A DNA stretch of 64,000 nt from CAIYRG01 sp963747255 (GTDB lineage Bacteria; Pseudomonadota; Alphaproteobacteria; Micropepsales; Micropepsaceae), in contig CAVVEG010000003.1 in assembly GCA_963747255.1 (NCBI GenBank), forward strand, positions 186,001 through 250,000, given 5' to 3'. A model generated the notes under the pieces. The model searched no databases. It saw nothing but the letters and a program-made list of their open reading frames with translations, and had not been told where the DNA came from. Positions 52,070-61,360 of this stretch are shown here, in pieces. The stretch's first letter is position 1. Every line of letters begins with the position of its first letter. Position numbers and translations under genes: made by a program.

Positions 52070-52545
52070 GTTGGAACGAGCAAGCAGATTCGCGCTCCTG
52101 CGTCCTGTTGCGGCTTGGCGAGCGGCGCTTCGCCCTGGCCGCGGACCAGGTTGCCGAACTCGTGGCGCCCAGCCGCATTTTCCGTTTTCCTCATCGCACT
52201 CCGGAAATCGATGGGGTAATTCTGCGACGTGGGCGCACCGTGCCGGTTTGCGACCTGGCGGAAAAACTCACCGGGAAAAGACTAACGTCCCGCCGGTTTT
52301 ACCTGATTGCGATGCGCTTGTACGACTCCGTGAAAGAGACTGTGGCCTTGCCAGTCAGCGGCGAGTGCGAACTGATCCATGCGGACCTGACGCCAGCGGG
52401 GCCTAGCGACTCTCCGCATGTTGCTGCATGGCTTTCCCATGATGGCGAAGTGATCGAAGTGCTGAATCTTGCCGCGTTGACGCCAGGGATTGATCCAGCG
52501 CCTGGAGTAGCAAGCGGGGAGCCCGTCCCGGAGGCGCGCGCATGA
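52066..52545 (+). CDS. CheW-like protein (operon 2)
   Basis: 159 aa. L-L-R-L-G-E-R-R-F-A-L-A-A-D, I-D-G-V-I-L-R-R-G-R-T-V-P-V-C-D-L: a CheW domain in which N-L-R-G has become I-L-R-R-G. Overlaps both neighbours by 4 bases. Third CheW-type protein of the operon. Confidence 0.78.
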   Translation: MSWNEQADSRSCVLLRLGERRFALAADQVAELVAPSRIFRFPHRTPEIDGVILRRGRTVPVCDLAEKLTGKRLTSRRFYLIAMRLYDSVKETVALPVSGECELIHADLTPAGPSDSPHVAAWLSHDGEVIEVLNLAALTPGIDPAPGVASGEPVPEARA

Positions 52546-53324
52546 TCGTCCCGGGCAAAGCCGCGAAAATCCTTCTGATCGACAGCAATGTGCTATTCGC
52601 GAAGCGCCTGGGCGACGCACTGAAGCGCGAGGGCTTCGAGGTCACCATCACTACTCAAGCGGGATTTGCGTTAACTACGCTGGAATACGATCCTCCGTCG
52701 GCGATCGTCTGCGCTACCAAGATGCGTGAAATGGGCGCGCTGGAAATGGCGAAAATCGTGCACGCCGACGCGAAAAACGCTTCCTTGCCAATCATTGCCA
52801 TGGGCGACGGCAGCCAGCGTGCTTTGATGGAAGCATTTCAAGCCGGGTGCGACGATTACATCGACCGCCACCTTGCGCCGGCCACGATAGCCTCGCACAT
52901 CAAAAACATCATCATCAGCAAGGTCGATGGTTTTCAGCCAACACAGATGCTCGGACAAGCAGATACCAGCCTGAGCGGCAATTTGACACACCACGACCTG
53001 ACAGGCGTGATGCAAATGCTCGGGCACGCGCACCAGAGCGGCGCGTTAACGATTAACGCCGGAGAAACGGACGCGGTTTTGTTTTTCGATGCCGGCGAAA
53101 TCACCCACGCGGAATGCGGCGCTCTGTTTGGCGATGAGGCTGTACTGCATATCCTGAAAAGTTGCGTGCAGTCTACGGGCGTGTACAAATTCGTGTACGG
53201 AGCAAGTTCCGCGCAGCGCACTGTTTTACGGTCCGCGACCGACCTGATGCTGGATGCGATGCGCGAATTCGACGAAGATCTTCACGACACCGGCAATGAA
53301 CTAGCGGACAAGGAGGCTCTGTGA
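52542..53324 (+). CDS. Pseudo-receiver plus DUF4388/PATAN domain protein
   Basis: 260 aa. The N-terminal receiver-like domain (L-L-I-D-S-N) has Ala58 where the phospho-Asp should be (I-V-C-A-T-K-M), and Arg in place of the conserved Lys (Y-I-D-R-H), so it should not be phosphorylated. Residues ~140-235 are a DUF4388/PATAN domain: L-S-G-N-L-T-H-H-D-L-T-G-V-M-Q-M-L, S-G-A-L-T-I, A-V-L-F-F-D-A-G-E-I-T-H-A. In cyanobacteria PATAN regulators act on type IV pilus motors. This is the main clue that operon 2 may control pili or surface motility. Confidence 0.82.
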   Translation: MIVPGKAAKILLIDSNVLFAKRLGDALKREGFEVTITTQAGFALTTLEYDPPSAIVCATKMREMGALEMAKIVHADAKNASLPIIAMGDGSQRALMEAFQAGCDDYIDRHLAPATIASHIKNIIISKVDGFQPTQMLGQADTSLSGNLTHHDLTGVMQMLGHAHQSGALTINAGETDAVLFFDAGEITHAECGALFGDEAVLHILKSCVQSTGVYKFVYGASSAQRTVLRSATDLMLDAMREFDEDLHDTGNELADKEAL

Positions 53325-54139
53325 GCGAGACCGTCGCCATGCCGCCGCTCAGCGAAGCGGAAGCTAAGCACACACCCAATGTCTATTTCATTGATGACAG
53401 CGCGACAATGCGCGAAGTCATCAAGATCGCTTTTCGTCGCGAAAACATTCACGTGATCACCTGTGCCGATGCTTCGTCCGCACTTTCTCAGTTTGAGGAG
53501 CATCCGCCCGACATGGTCATTACCGACGTAATCATGCCGGATCAGGACGGCTATTCCGTATGCAGCCAGATTAAGCAGAGTCCACTTTACGGGAAGACAC
53601 CCGTGATTCTCATGTCCGGTGTGGTGAACAAGAATGTTGCCGATCGCGCCGTGGCGGTCGAGGCCGACGAACTGGTCAGAAAACCCTTTCAGCCGCAGGA
53701 ATTGATTGGCCGGGTGAAGAATCTTCTGGGCCACTCAGTCGCGCCCGCACCAGCGGGGGCAGAGCGTCCCGCCGGCACGGCTTCGTTGAGCAGCCTTTTT
53801 GCGCCACAGCAGTCCACCATTCCTCAAACGCGGCCGACACCCGTGCAGTCTGCGCCGGTGCAACTCGCGAATGCGGCCGACCACAAATCTGCGGACACCG
53901 CGTGGCCACGCGCGTTAGCAGAGGCATTTGTTCAGCAGAGTTCGGCTGCGTCGCACCAGCCGCACGCGGCGAACGTTGGCTCCCGGCCGACATCACATGT
54001 CGGCGATGTGCAAAAGCTGCGCGCCGAAATTGCGCACCTCGAACTGCTGATCAAGAAGCTCCAGACAGAGCTACAAATTGAGCGGCAGTACAATCAAGCT
54101 CTTGAGCTTCACGTGCGTACATTGACTCAAGTAGAGTGA
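53321..54139 (+). CDS. Response regulator with long linker and C-terminal coiled coil
   Basis: 272 aa. Receiver (~18-135) with Y-F-I-D-D-S, phospho-Asp in M-V-I-T-D-V-I-M-P, Lys in V-R-K-P-F; then a ~90-residue Pro/Ala/Ser-rich linker and a C-terminal coiled coil (L-R-A-E-I-A-H-L-E-L-L-I-K-K-L-Q-T-E). A tail like this can tether the regulator to a partner or filament. Last gene of operon 2. Confidence 0.83.
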   Translation: MSETVAMPPLSEAEAKHTPNVYFIDDSATMREVIKIAFRRENIHVITCADASSALSQFEEHPPDMVITDVIMPDQDGYSVCSQIKQSPLYGKTPVILMSGVVNKNVADRAVAVEADELVRKPFQPQELIGRVKNLLGHSVAPAPAGAERPAGTASLSSLFAPQQSTIPQTRPTPVQSAPVQLANAADHKSADTAWPRALAEAFVQQSSAASHQPHAANVGSRPTSHVGDVQKLRAEIAHLELLIKKLQTELQIERQYNQALELHVRTLTQVE

Positions 54140-54261
54140 TTGTCGAACCTTCACGGGCTAGTTCCAGAATTTATAGCGCCGGCCAGTTGACGCTACAATT
54201 CGAATTGAGTAGCCTCACCCTGCACTGCCTGCGATTCAATTCGTGATTCGAGAGGTGCGGA

Positions 54262-54678
54262 ATGAAGGAAAACAAAGACCATAAGCTCTCTCGGCGTGAG
54301 TTCGCTCGGCGCGCCGCGTTGCTCTCGGCCACAGCTTCGATTGTTCCCACCGGAATCATGTTGCCGCCAGAGGCGTTTCCAGGCGCTTCCCCTTCCGCGC
54401 AATCGGCCGACCTTCCAAAACTTTCAGCGGAGAGCCAAGCGGAAGCCGACGCTCGCTTCCAACTAGTTCTCAGTCGGTACGGCAATCGTTTGAGCGAAGA
54501 GGAGAAGCAGAGCACAAAAGCTGTTTGTTATTCCCTGCAAACGACGCTTGAGCACGTGCGTGCCTACCCAATCAAGAATGCAGACGTGCCCGCCCTTTTC
54601 CTGAGGCCCCTGATTGACCGCGACAATAAGGCCAAGCCCACTACCGCGATCCCGGCGGCTTCCACGAACAAATCCTGA
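54262..54678 (+). CDS. Small Tat-signal protein preceding an amidase
   Basis: 138 aa. The N-terminus has a twin-arginine signal (L-S-R-R-E-F-A-R-R-A-A-L-L followed by Ala/Ser-rich hydrophobic residues), so it is exported folded. The rest is helical (A-E-S-Q-A-E-A-D-A-R-F, Y-G-N-R-L-S-E-E-E-K) and ends L-F-L-R-P. Similar Tat-anchored small proteins accompany oxidoreductases or amidases in acidobacteria and are often annotated only as hypothetical. Thirteen bases before the amidase, same strand. Confidence 0.7.
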   Translation: MKENKDHKLSRREFARRAALLSATASIVPTGIMLPPEAFPGASPSAQSADLPKLSAESQAEADARFQLVLSRYGNRLSEEEKQSTKAVCYSLQTTLEHVRAYPIKNADVPALFLRPLIDRDNKAKPTTAIPAASTNKS

Positions 54679-54691
54679 TTGGAGCGATGAA

Positions 54692-56101
54692 ATGCTGGGA
54701 GAATCGGTTCTCTACGAATCCGTCAGTGAGCTGGCTAAGCGCATCGAATCCAAGCAACTGTCTCCCGTCGAACTGACGGAAAGCTACCTCGCGCGCAGCG
54801 AGAAACTCGGCCCGAAATTGAATGCTTATGCGCGGCTGACTCCAGATCTGGCGCTGGAACAGGCACATGCCGCGGAAAAGGAAATTCACCGAGGGCACTA
54901 TCGCGGTCCCTTGCACGGCATCCCGTACGCTGCCAAGGATCTCCTCGCCGTCAAAGGAATGCTCACAACCTGGGGAGCCAAACCCTACGCGGACCAGGTT
55001 TTCGACTACAACGCTACCGTGATCGACCACCTGAACCACTCCGGCGCAATCTTGCTGGGTAAAGCAGCGATGATCGAATTGGCCGGTGGCATGGACTACA
55101 TGTATGCTTCTGCGTCATTGCAGGGCGAAGCGAAGAATCCGTGGGACACCACCTGCTGGACGTGCGGCTCTTCTTCCGGCTCTGGAGCCATCGTAGCGGC
55201 TGGGTTGGCAGGCTTCGCTATCGGCACGGAGACTTGGGGATCGATCATTTGCCCTTCCGCTTTTTGTGGGGTTAGCGGCTTACGTCCCACGTTTGGCCGA
55301 GTCAGCCGCTACGGTGCAATGGCATTGGCCTACTCGATGGACAAGATCGGGCCGATGGCTCGCTCGACGGAGGACTGTGCGCGTATTTTCGCAGCGATTG
55401 CAGGGCACGACGCACTGGATCGCGACACTCTGGGGATAGACAAAGCGGCCTTCACATATTCTCCCGCCGCGGAGTTGCGAGGCCGCACGCTCAAACTGGG
55501 ATGGCTGACGAATGCCTGGACGAAGGTTGATCCCGGCATGCAGCGGTCCCTTGACGTCGCTCACAGAGTGCTGCAAAGACGTTTTCCCGGGATGAAGGAC
55601 GCTGCTCTTCCCGATGGGCCGTGGGAGCAGGCGGCAAGCCTGACTGTAAAAGCCGAAGTGTCGTCCGCGTTTCGACCGTTGATTCAATCCGGGCGCGTAC
55701 GTGAATTAGCCGACCCTTTGGGCCGCATCGGCGGGTACGTTTACGAAACGGTTTCGGGGGCTGACTATACGACCGCGCAGCGTATTCGCGAGATTCTGCA
55801 AATGAAAATGAGCGCGCTCTTTGACTCCTACGATGTTCTTGTAACTGCCTCGCAACCCGTCGCGGCTACACCTCTGGATCTGAATCTGTTTACAGGTCTC
55901 TCGTTTCCCGACCCGCTGGGAGGAATCGGCAACCTTTGCGGCCTTCCGGCTCTTTCTGTGCCTTGCGGATTCACGGAAAAGAGCCTACCAGTAGGAATTC
56001 AGTTTGTTGCGCGTGCCGGGGACGACGCCGCTGTCCTGCAGGCAGGACGGACATTTCAGCAAGCCACGGATTGGCATCAGAAGCACCCGAAGATCGTTTA
56101 A
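54692..56101 (+). CDS. Amidase-signature family hydrolase
   Basis: 469 aa from the ATG at 54692 (GGAG 8 bases upstream; an ATG at 54614 lies inside the previous gene). Ser-cisSer-Lys triad: Lys in Y-A-A-K-D-L-L-A, Ser in G-S-S-S-G-S-G-A, nucleophile Ser in T-E-T-W-G-S-I-I. The usual T-D-T-G-G-S motif reads T-E-T-W-G-S here, which should narrow the site. No signal peptide of its own. Substrate unknown; GatA is unlikely, as no gatB/C is near. Confidence 0.88.
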   Translation: MLGESVLYESVSELAKRIESKQLSPVELTESYLARSEKLGPKLNAYARLTPDLALEQAHAAEKEIHRGHYRGPLHGIPYAAKDLLAVKGMLTTWGAKPYADQVFDYNATVIDHLNHSGAILLGKAAMIELAGGMDYMYASASLQGEAKNPWDTTCWTCGSSSGSGAIVAAGLAGFAIGTETWGSIICPSAFCGVSGLRPTFGRVSRYGAMALAYSMDKIGPMARSTEDCARIFAAIAGHDALDRDTLGIDKAAFTYSPAAELRGRTLKLGWLTNAWTKVDPGMQRSLDVAHRVLQRRFPGMKDAALPDGPWEQAASLTVKAEVSSAFRPLIQSGRVRELADPLGRIGGYVYETVSGADYTTAQRIREILQMKMSALFDSYDVLVTASQPVAATPLDLNLFTGLSFPDPLGGIGNLCGLPALSVPCGFTEKSLPVGIQFVARAGDDAAVLQAGRTFQQATDWHQKHPKIV

Positions 56102-56126
56102 CTGGGAAACGTCCTAATGGATCGCC

Positions 56127-58538
56127 TCAGGCGCGAACCTGGCTTTGCAGAATTTCTCGCACTGCCCGGAGAATAGCGGCCCGGCTGAATGGCTTGGGCA
56201 ATAGGCGCACCGAAGGGTCGGCATTCGCCATTTCCGTGGCCGCATGCTCGCTATATCCCGACATGAACAGAACGCAGAGTCCCGGGTGCTCTCTCTGCAA
56301 ACGGGCCGCGAGTTCCGGCCCGCTCAGGCCGGGCATAACCATATCGGTGACCAGTAGATCGATCTTTCCGTTATTCTCAGCGGCCAACCGCAGGGCATCG
56401 GAGCCATCCTTCGCTTCGATCACCCGATAGCCGCCGGATTCCAGGAATTGCCGGGCAATCTCGCGCACATCTTGTTCGTCTTCGGTAAGGAGCACGGTTT
56501 CGGTGCCATTTGGCACTTCCGCAGGCTGTCTGGGCATTGGAGACACCTCTTCCTTCTGGTCGACACAGGGCAAATAGATCTTGAAGGTAGTGCCCTTGCC
56601 CAATTCGCTGTAAACCCAGATGAATCCGCCGCTTTGCTTCACGATGCCATAAACCGTAGCCAAGCCGAGGCCCGTGCCTTTGCCTTTTTCCTTGGTGGTA
56701 AAAAATGGTTCGAAGATGTGCGTCTGCGTTTCCGCGTCCATGCCAGTGCCATTGTCGCTCACGGAAAGCTGCACGTACGACCCTGGCCGCATCAGCGGAT
56801 GGGTCAATGCGTAAGACTGATCCAGATCGCAGTTGCAGGTCTCGATCAGTAGCTTGCCCCCATTAGGCATAGCATCTCGCGCGTTCACTGCCAAATTCAT
56901 GATCACCTGTTCCATCTGGCCGGCATCGGCACGGATTGAACCCAGGTTCGTGTGCGCGCGAATGACCAACTCAACGTCCTCGCCGATCAGCCGCGGCAGA
57001 AGTTTGCCCATCTCTTCGACTACCGAATTCAGATTGATTACTTGCGGCTGCAACACCTGCATGCGGCTGAACGCCAGCAATTGCCGCGTGAGCGTCGTAG
57101 CACGATCCGCGGCGCGGTCAATCTGCTGGATTTTTCGCGTGATGTGATCGGACGGAGAGAGCACGTTCAACAGCAACTCGGTGTGCCCCTTAATGACCAT
57201 CAGCATATTGTTGAAGTCGTGGGCTACGCCGCCAGCCAGACGACCCACAGCTTCCATTTTCGTGGCTTGGCGTAGTTGTCCTTCCAATTGTCTTCGCTCG
57301 CTGATGTCCTGGCCCACGACGAGGCGCACGCGCTTCCCCGCATAGAGCAGTTCGTGGGAAATAATTTCGACCTCAAACTGCCGTCCGTCGCGTGCCTGGT
57401 GCAGCCAGATGCCGTGCTCCTCGGTGTTGGATGTTAGCTCCTTGATGAAACTGCGCGCTTTTTCCTGCTCGGAGGAGGGCCGGATCTGCAGAATCGTCAT
57501 GGACTCAAATTCTTCTTGCGAGTATCCATACAGACGAGCGGCCACCTCGTTAACGCGCAGAAACCTCAGACTGTCGATCTCATACAGCCAGGTTGGCAGC
57601 GGGTTGTGTTCGAAGAGCAGACGAAGTATCGATTCACTGCGGCGGAGTTCCACTTCACCGCGGCGGCGCTCGATAGCCAATGCGATGTGCCCGCCGACGG
57701 AGTCAAGGAATTCCAGATCACGCATGTCGAAGGCATTTTCATTGCGATAATGTTGCACCACCAGAACGCCAATCGTCGCGGTGGGAGTCTTCAGCGGCAC
57801 TCCCAGCCAGGCAGGCGAGGGCGAACCAACCAGTTCCACTTCACCAGCCTCCGCCAAAATGTCAAATTCGGATTGTGGAATCAGTTTCGCGCGGCGTGTC
57901 CGGAACACATAAGCGGTGCAACTTCGCCCGACCTTTTGCGGAGCCGGCGCGGCATCGTACTCATCCACGAAAAACGGAAATTGGAAGGTGTCCTCTTCCG
58001 GTTCGTGCAAGGCTACGAAGCAGTTCTCGGCGGAAACGACTCGCTTCAAAGCTGCGTGAATCCGCGTAAGCAACTGGTCCAGGTCCGATGTCTCGTTCAA
58101 CGCATGCACAATCTCCGCAATCACCTGGCGCTCGGATTCCATGCGATTCAGGTGCGTCACTTCCAGAGCGTTCAGTTGAATGCCTTCCAGACCAGGTTCT
58201 TTCAGGCGATCCCGACAAGTGACATCGAGCCAGCGCCAGGAGCCATCTTTTGCACGCACACGGTACCGCTCTGTGGAAGACGAGCTTTCTTGTGCTGCAA
58301 CTTGCCTTAGGCGTCCCCGTAGTTGTTCTACGTCTAGCGCGTGAACGATCGCGAACAGGCTTCGGCCAAGGAGTTCCTCTGTGCCATAGCCAAGCACACT
58401 CTGGAATGTGGAATTAGCAAACTGAACGGTGCCGTCCTGCCCGAGGATCGCGATCAATTCGCGGGTGGAGTCGAGAAGAGTCGTAAGTTGTTGAGTTCCC
58501 AGCTGAATCCTGGGCTCACTCACCGTTCTCTGGGCCAT
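56127..58538 (-). CDS. PAS-GAF hybrid histidine kinase with C-terminal receiver
   Basis: 803 aa from the ATG at 58538; a longer frame begins at a TTG (58625) without a ribosome site. PAS 1 (~15-135), GAF (~150-310), PAS 2 (~320-440), HisKA with phospho-His in G-G-V-A-H-D-F-N-N-M-L, HATPase with N-A-R-D-A-M, D-N-G-T-G-M and G-T-G-L-G-L, then a receiver with L-T-E-D-E and Asp in L-L-V-T-D-M-V-M-P. No membrane segment. No partner regulator is adjacent. It converges with the amidase gene, 25 bases between stops. Confidence 0.92.
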   Translation of the reverse strand: MAQRTVSEPRIQLGTQQLTTLLDSTRELIAILGQDGTVQFANSTFQSVLGYGTEELLGRSLFAIVHALDVEQLRGRLRQVAAQESSSSTERYRVRAKDGSWRWLDVTCRDRLKEPGLEGIQLNALEVTHLNRMESERQVIAEIVHALNETSDLDQLLTRIHAALKRVVSAENCFVALHEPEEDTFQFPFFVDEYDAAPAPQKVGRSCTAYVFRTRRAKLIPQSEFDILAEAGEVELVGSPSPAWLGVPLKTPTATIGVLVVQHYRNENAFDMRDLEFLDSVGGHIALAIERRRGEVELRRSESILRLLFEHNPLPTWLYEIDSLRFLRVNEVAARLYGYSQEEFESMTILQIRPSSEQEKARSFIKELTSNTEEHGIWLHQARDGRQFEVEIISHELLYAGKRVRLVVGQDISERRQLEGQLRQATKMEAVGRLAGGVAHDFNNMLMVIKGHTELLLNVLSPSDHITRKIQQIDRAADRATTLTRQLLAFSRMQVLQPQVINLNSVVEEMGKLLPRLIGEDVELVIRAHTNLGSIRADAGQMEQVIMNLAVNARDAMPNGGKLLIETCNCDLDQSYALTHPLMRPGSYVQLSVSDNGTGMDAETQTHIFEPFFTTKEKGKGTGLGLATVYGIVKQSGGFIWVYSELGKGTTFKIYLPCVDQKEEVSPMPRQPAEVPNGTETVLLTEDEQDVREIARQFLESGGYRVIEAKDGSDALRLAAENNGKIDLLVTDMVMPGLSGPELAARLQREHPGLCVLFMSGYSEHAATEMANADPSVRLLPKPFSRAAILRAVREILQSQVRA

Positions 58539-58652
58539 GAGCTTGTCGCTTCGCGTGCCGGCAAGGCCGAGAGTCTCCCGCCGGCGAAGATTTTGAATGC
58601 CTCCAGAGGAGGGCTTGGAGTACAAGTCGTCTTGCGACCACTACAATGCGGC

Positions 58653-58673
58653 TTTTATCTACATTAGATAAAA
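58653..58673. promoter_or_regulatory. AT-rich 9-bp inverted repeat between divergent kinase and DUF421 genes
   Basis: TTTTATCTA-CAT-TAGATAAAA, perfect arms, in a GC-rich context between the two divergent starts. Operator-like. Regulator unknown. Confidence 0.4.
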
Positions 58674-58838
58674 CAAAGGGTTGCGTAAACGCTCGCCACC
58701 ACAAAGTGTTCCAATCTGTCACTGGCCTCACGGGCGGGTACTCTCTCGCCTACTGCTCTCCCGTGGCGCGTCACATGGTAGTGTTACTCTCGCTTGCTGA
58801 TCCCGGCTGCACATCTGCTTTGCGGAGGAAAATGCGCC

Positions 58839-59426
58839 ATGCACGATATTTGGGTCCATTTGTTTGTCCCGTCTCTGCCAATTCTGGAAAAGATCGTCCG
58901 GCCCATTATTGTTTACTTCTTCCTGGTACTGGTGTTTCGTCTGTCGGGAAAGCGTGAGTTGGTGCAACTGAATCCCTTCGACCTGGTTGTGCTGCTGACC
59001 ATTTCGAACACGGTGCAGAACGCAATTATTGGGGATGACAATTCCCTGGCCGGCGGGATGATTGGCGCAACCTCGCTTGTGATCACCAACTACCTGGTCG
59101 TCCGCTTCCTTTACGATCACCGGAAACTCGACCAACTGGTGGAGGGCAGCCCGGATGTGTTGATTCAAGGCGGCAAAATCCGCAAGAACAATTTGAAGCG
59201 CGAATTGATTACCATGGCTCAACTGGAAGCGGCGGCACGCAAGCAGGGCTTCGGATCCCTGTCGGAAGTGGACCAGTGCATCCTGGAACCCGGTGGCACG
59301 CTGTCATTTATCGGCAAAAAGCCGGACGTGGAAGAAAGGCGGCATCGGGAACTGCTCGATCGGATCGACCAGTTGAGTGAGGAAATTGCGCTGCTGCGGA
59401 ACCCAAGGCCACCCAGTGTCGCCTGA
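58839..59426 (+). CDS. DUF421 (YetF-like) membrane protein
   Basis: 195 aa from the ATG at 58839 (GGAGGA upstream). Three N-terminal membrane segments (~12-35, ~48-65, ~75-95), with the family motif R-L-S-G-K-R-E-L, then a cytoplasmic domain with P-D-V-L-I-Q-G-G-K-I and K-R-E-L-I-T-M-A-Q-L-E-A-A-A-R-K-Q-G. Length and order fit DUF421 proteins, whose role is unknown (linked to spore or envelope functions in bacilli). Confidence 0.88.
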   Translation: MHDIWVHLFVPSLPILEKIVRPIIVYFFLVLVFRLSGKRELVQLNPFDLVVLLTISNTVQNAIIGDDNSLAGGMIGATSLVITNYLVVRFLYDHRKLDQLVEGSPDVLIQGGKIRKNNLKRELITMAQLEAAARKQGFGSLSEVDQCILEPGGTLSFIGKKPDVEERRHRELLDRIDQLSEEIALLRNPRPPSVA

Positions 59427-59450
59427 GGCTCGCTCTTAACGGTTGGACGG

Positions 59451-59999
59451 TCAGTGCAGCAAAATGCCGCTGGCTGCGGTAATCACGCCCACAAGACCCA
59501 GTACGATTCCAGCAAACCAGAAGCCTTTCTTTTTGGTCAGCAGCGTGAAAGAGCAGATGATCAGACCAATCTCCAGGAAAACTTCTCCGGCATCGTAGCG
59601 ATCCGCGCGACGCTGCACCAGGTCCCTCTCCTTCTCAAAGTCCTTGGCTTGTTCGCTGATCTGATCTTTTTCCTTCTCGTAGCGCTCTACTTCCGTCAAA
59701 TACTTCTCGTGCAACGCCGCAGTCTTTTCTTTGTCGGCGGGTGCCAGTGCGCCCAAAATGTCCGCCACACTCTGCGTTTCACGAAGCCGAATATTCTTGG
59801 CCTGAAAATACGCCCATTGATCGCTGGCTTTCGCTTGCAGGAGCAGTTCTTCGGTGTGAGCGCGGTGGCCGAGCAGCGTGACCATGGCAACCAGCACCGC
59901 GAGAATGGACAGTGTCACTGTAACGGGGAGGGTGAAGGGGCCTTCCTCGTGCTCTCCATGCCCACCGTGCCCTCCGTGGCCTTCCAGCACTTCATGCAT
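59451..59999 (-). CDS. DUF4337-type membrane protein with His/Gly-rich N-terminus
   Basis: 182 aa from the ATG at 59999, which overlaps the hemL stop by 8 bases. The first ~18 residues are H-G-G-H-G-G-H-G-E-H-E-E-type, which could bind a metal. One membrane segment (~26-45), a cytoplasmic coiled-coil stretch (E-V-E-R-Y-E-K-E-K-D-Q-I-S-E-Q), and two C-terminal membrane segments (~140-158, ~162-180). Matches DUF4337 in layout; function unknown. Last gene of the hem operon; translational coupling to hemL is notable. Confidence 0.75.
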   Translation of the reverse strand: MHEVLEGHGGHGGHGEHEEGPFTLPVTVTLSILAVLVAMVTLLGHRAHTEELLLQAKASDQWAYFQAKNIRLRETQSVADILGALAPADKEKTAALHEKYLTEVERYEKEKDQISEQAKDFEKERDLVQRRADRYDAGEVFLEIGLIICSFTLLTKKKGFWFAGIVLGLVGVITAASGILLH

Positions 60000-61344
60000 C
60001 AAGTGTTCTCCCTTTCGCGACGGATGGTTGTATGGAAATTGTTTGCAGCGCATCGCTGGCCGCCTTGATCGTGCGCTCGATGTCGCCGGGCGTGTGCGCG
60101 GCGGAGACGAAAGCAGCTTCGAACTGCGACGGTGCGAGAAGAATGCCCCGTTGCAGCATCTCGCGGAAGAATCGCGCGTACTGTTTGGTGTCAGACCGCT
60201 TGGCATCACCGTAATTTGCCACCGGCTGTGCCGCAAAAAAGATCGTGGAGAGCGAGCCGATTTTGTTTACCTGCGCAGGAACGCCAACTCTCCGCAGGGC
60301 CTCTTCCAACCCACACGTCAGGCGGTTAGCTAATTCGTGAATGCCCTCATAAAGCCCAGGCTTGCTCAATTCCTTCAGAGTGGCGATGCCGGCGCGCATG
60401 GCCAAGGGGTTACCCGCCAGGGTGCCGGCTTGGTAGACCGGCCCAAGCGGCGCCACATTATTCATCAGCTCGGCGCTTCCGCCGTAGGCTGCGACGGGCA
60501 GGCCCCCCCCAATGATCTTTCCCATGGTGGTCAGGTCGCCTTGAACACCGAGCAATTCTTGTGCGGAGCCATTGCGAAGGCGAAATCCTGTAATGACCTC
60601 GTCGATAATCAACAGCGCCGAATTCTTGCGCGTGATTTCCCGCAAACCCTCTAGAAATCCTTCCTTCGGCAGAACCACGCCCATGTTCGCCGCCACTGGT
60701 TCGACGATTACGCACGCAATCTGCCCCTTGTGTTCAGCGAAGACCCGCTCGACGGCCGCCAGGTCATTGTATGGAACATTCAGCGTCAGCCCCGCCAACG
60801 CCGCAGGAACGCCAGGGCACTCCGCAATTCCGAGCGTGGCCAATCCCGAGCCCGCTTGCGAAAGGAAGCTGTCTGCATGGCCGTGGTAGCAACCCTCAAA
60901 CTTCACGATGAAATCTCGTTTGGTCACGCCGCGCGCCAGGCGAACCGCGCTCATGGTTGCTTCCGTGCCGCTGGAAACGAAGCGGATTTTCTCTAAAAAG
61001 GGGATGGCCTTGGTGATCAGCGTGGCGAGTTCGACTTCCAGTTCCGTAGTTACGCCGAAGCTCGTGCCCCGCTGCGCTTGATCGGCAATCGCGGCACTGA
61101 CCGCTGGATGTGCGTGGCCCAGCAGCATTGCTCCCCAGGAGCAGACGTAGTCCAGCAAAACGTAGCCGTCTGCATCGTAAAGGTTCTGGCCGCTTCCCTT
61201 TTCGATGATCAGCGGTTCGCCGCCAACAGAACGAAACGCGCGAACCGGACTGTTGACGCCGCCGACGAGCACTTTTTCTGCTTTCTCAAAAATTTCTCGC
61301 GAACGGCGTCGTTCGGGTTTGACCTGCGGATGTGTCGCACTCAT
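59992..61344 (-). CDS. hemL: Glutamate-1-semialdehyde 2,1-aminomutase
   Basis: 450 aa. ATG at 61344 with AGGTGA upstream. PLP-fold type I marks: N-S-P-V-R-A-F, S-S-G-T-E-A-T-M, F-E-G-C-Y-H-G-H, D-E-V-I-T-G-F-R, and the Schiff-base Lys in T-T-M-G-K-I-I-G-G-G. Makes 5-aminolevulinate from glutamate-1-semialdehyde (C5 pathway). Follows hemB by 16 bases; gltX/hemA are not in the window. Confidence 0.96.
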   Translation of the reverse strand: MSATHPQVKPERRRSREIFEKAEKVLVGGVNSPVRAFRSVGGEPLIIEKGSGQNLYDADGYVLLDYVCSWGAMLLGHAHPAVSAAIADQAQRGTSFGVTTELEVELATLITKAIPFLEKIRFVSSGTEATMSAVRLARGVTKRDFIVKFEGCYHGHADSFLSQAGSGLATLGIAECPGVPAALAGLTLNVPYNDLAAVERVFAEHKGQIACVIVEPVAANMGVVLPKEGFLEGLREITRKNSALLIIDEVITGFRLRNGSAQELLGVQGDLTTMGKIIGGGLPVAAYGGSAELMNNVAPLGPVYQAGTLAGNPLAMRAGIATLKELSKPGLYEGIHELANRLTCGLEEALRRVGVPAQVNKIGSLSTIFFAAQPVANYGDAKRSDTKQYARFFREMLQRGILLAPSQFEAAFVSAAHTPGDIERTIKAASDALQTISIQPSVAKGRTLDA

Positions 61345-61360
61345 TTCGTCACCTGTTGGT

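Noticed and set aside
28560..54139. The two che operons as a recent tandem duplication
   Set aside because: CheA, CheR and receptor architectures differ greatly (single versus tandem Hpt with receiver; full versus absent periplasmic sensor), so they are distinct systems.
58803..58818. CGGCTGCACATCTGCT, another GG-N10-GC string before the DUF421 gene
   Set aside because: The flanking consensus bases do not match (CGGC, CTGC), and there is no upstream GTCTCA/TGAGAC palindrome. Probably chance.
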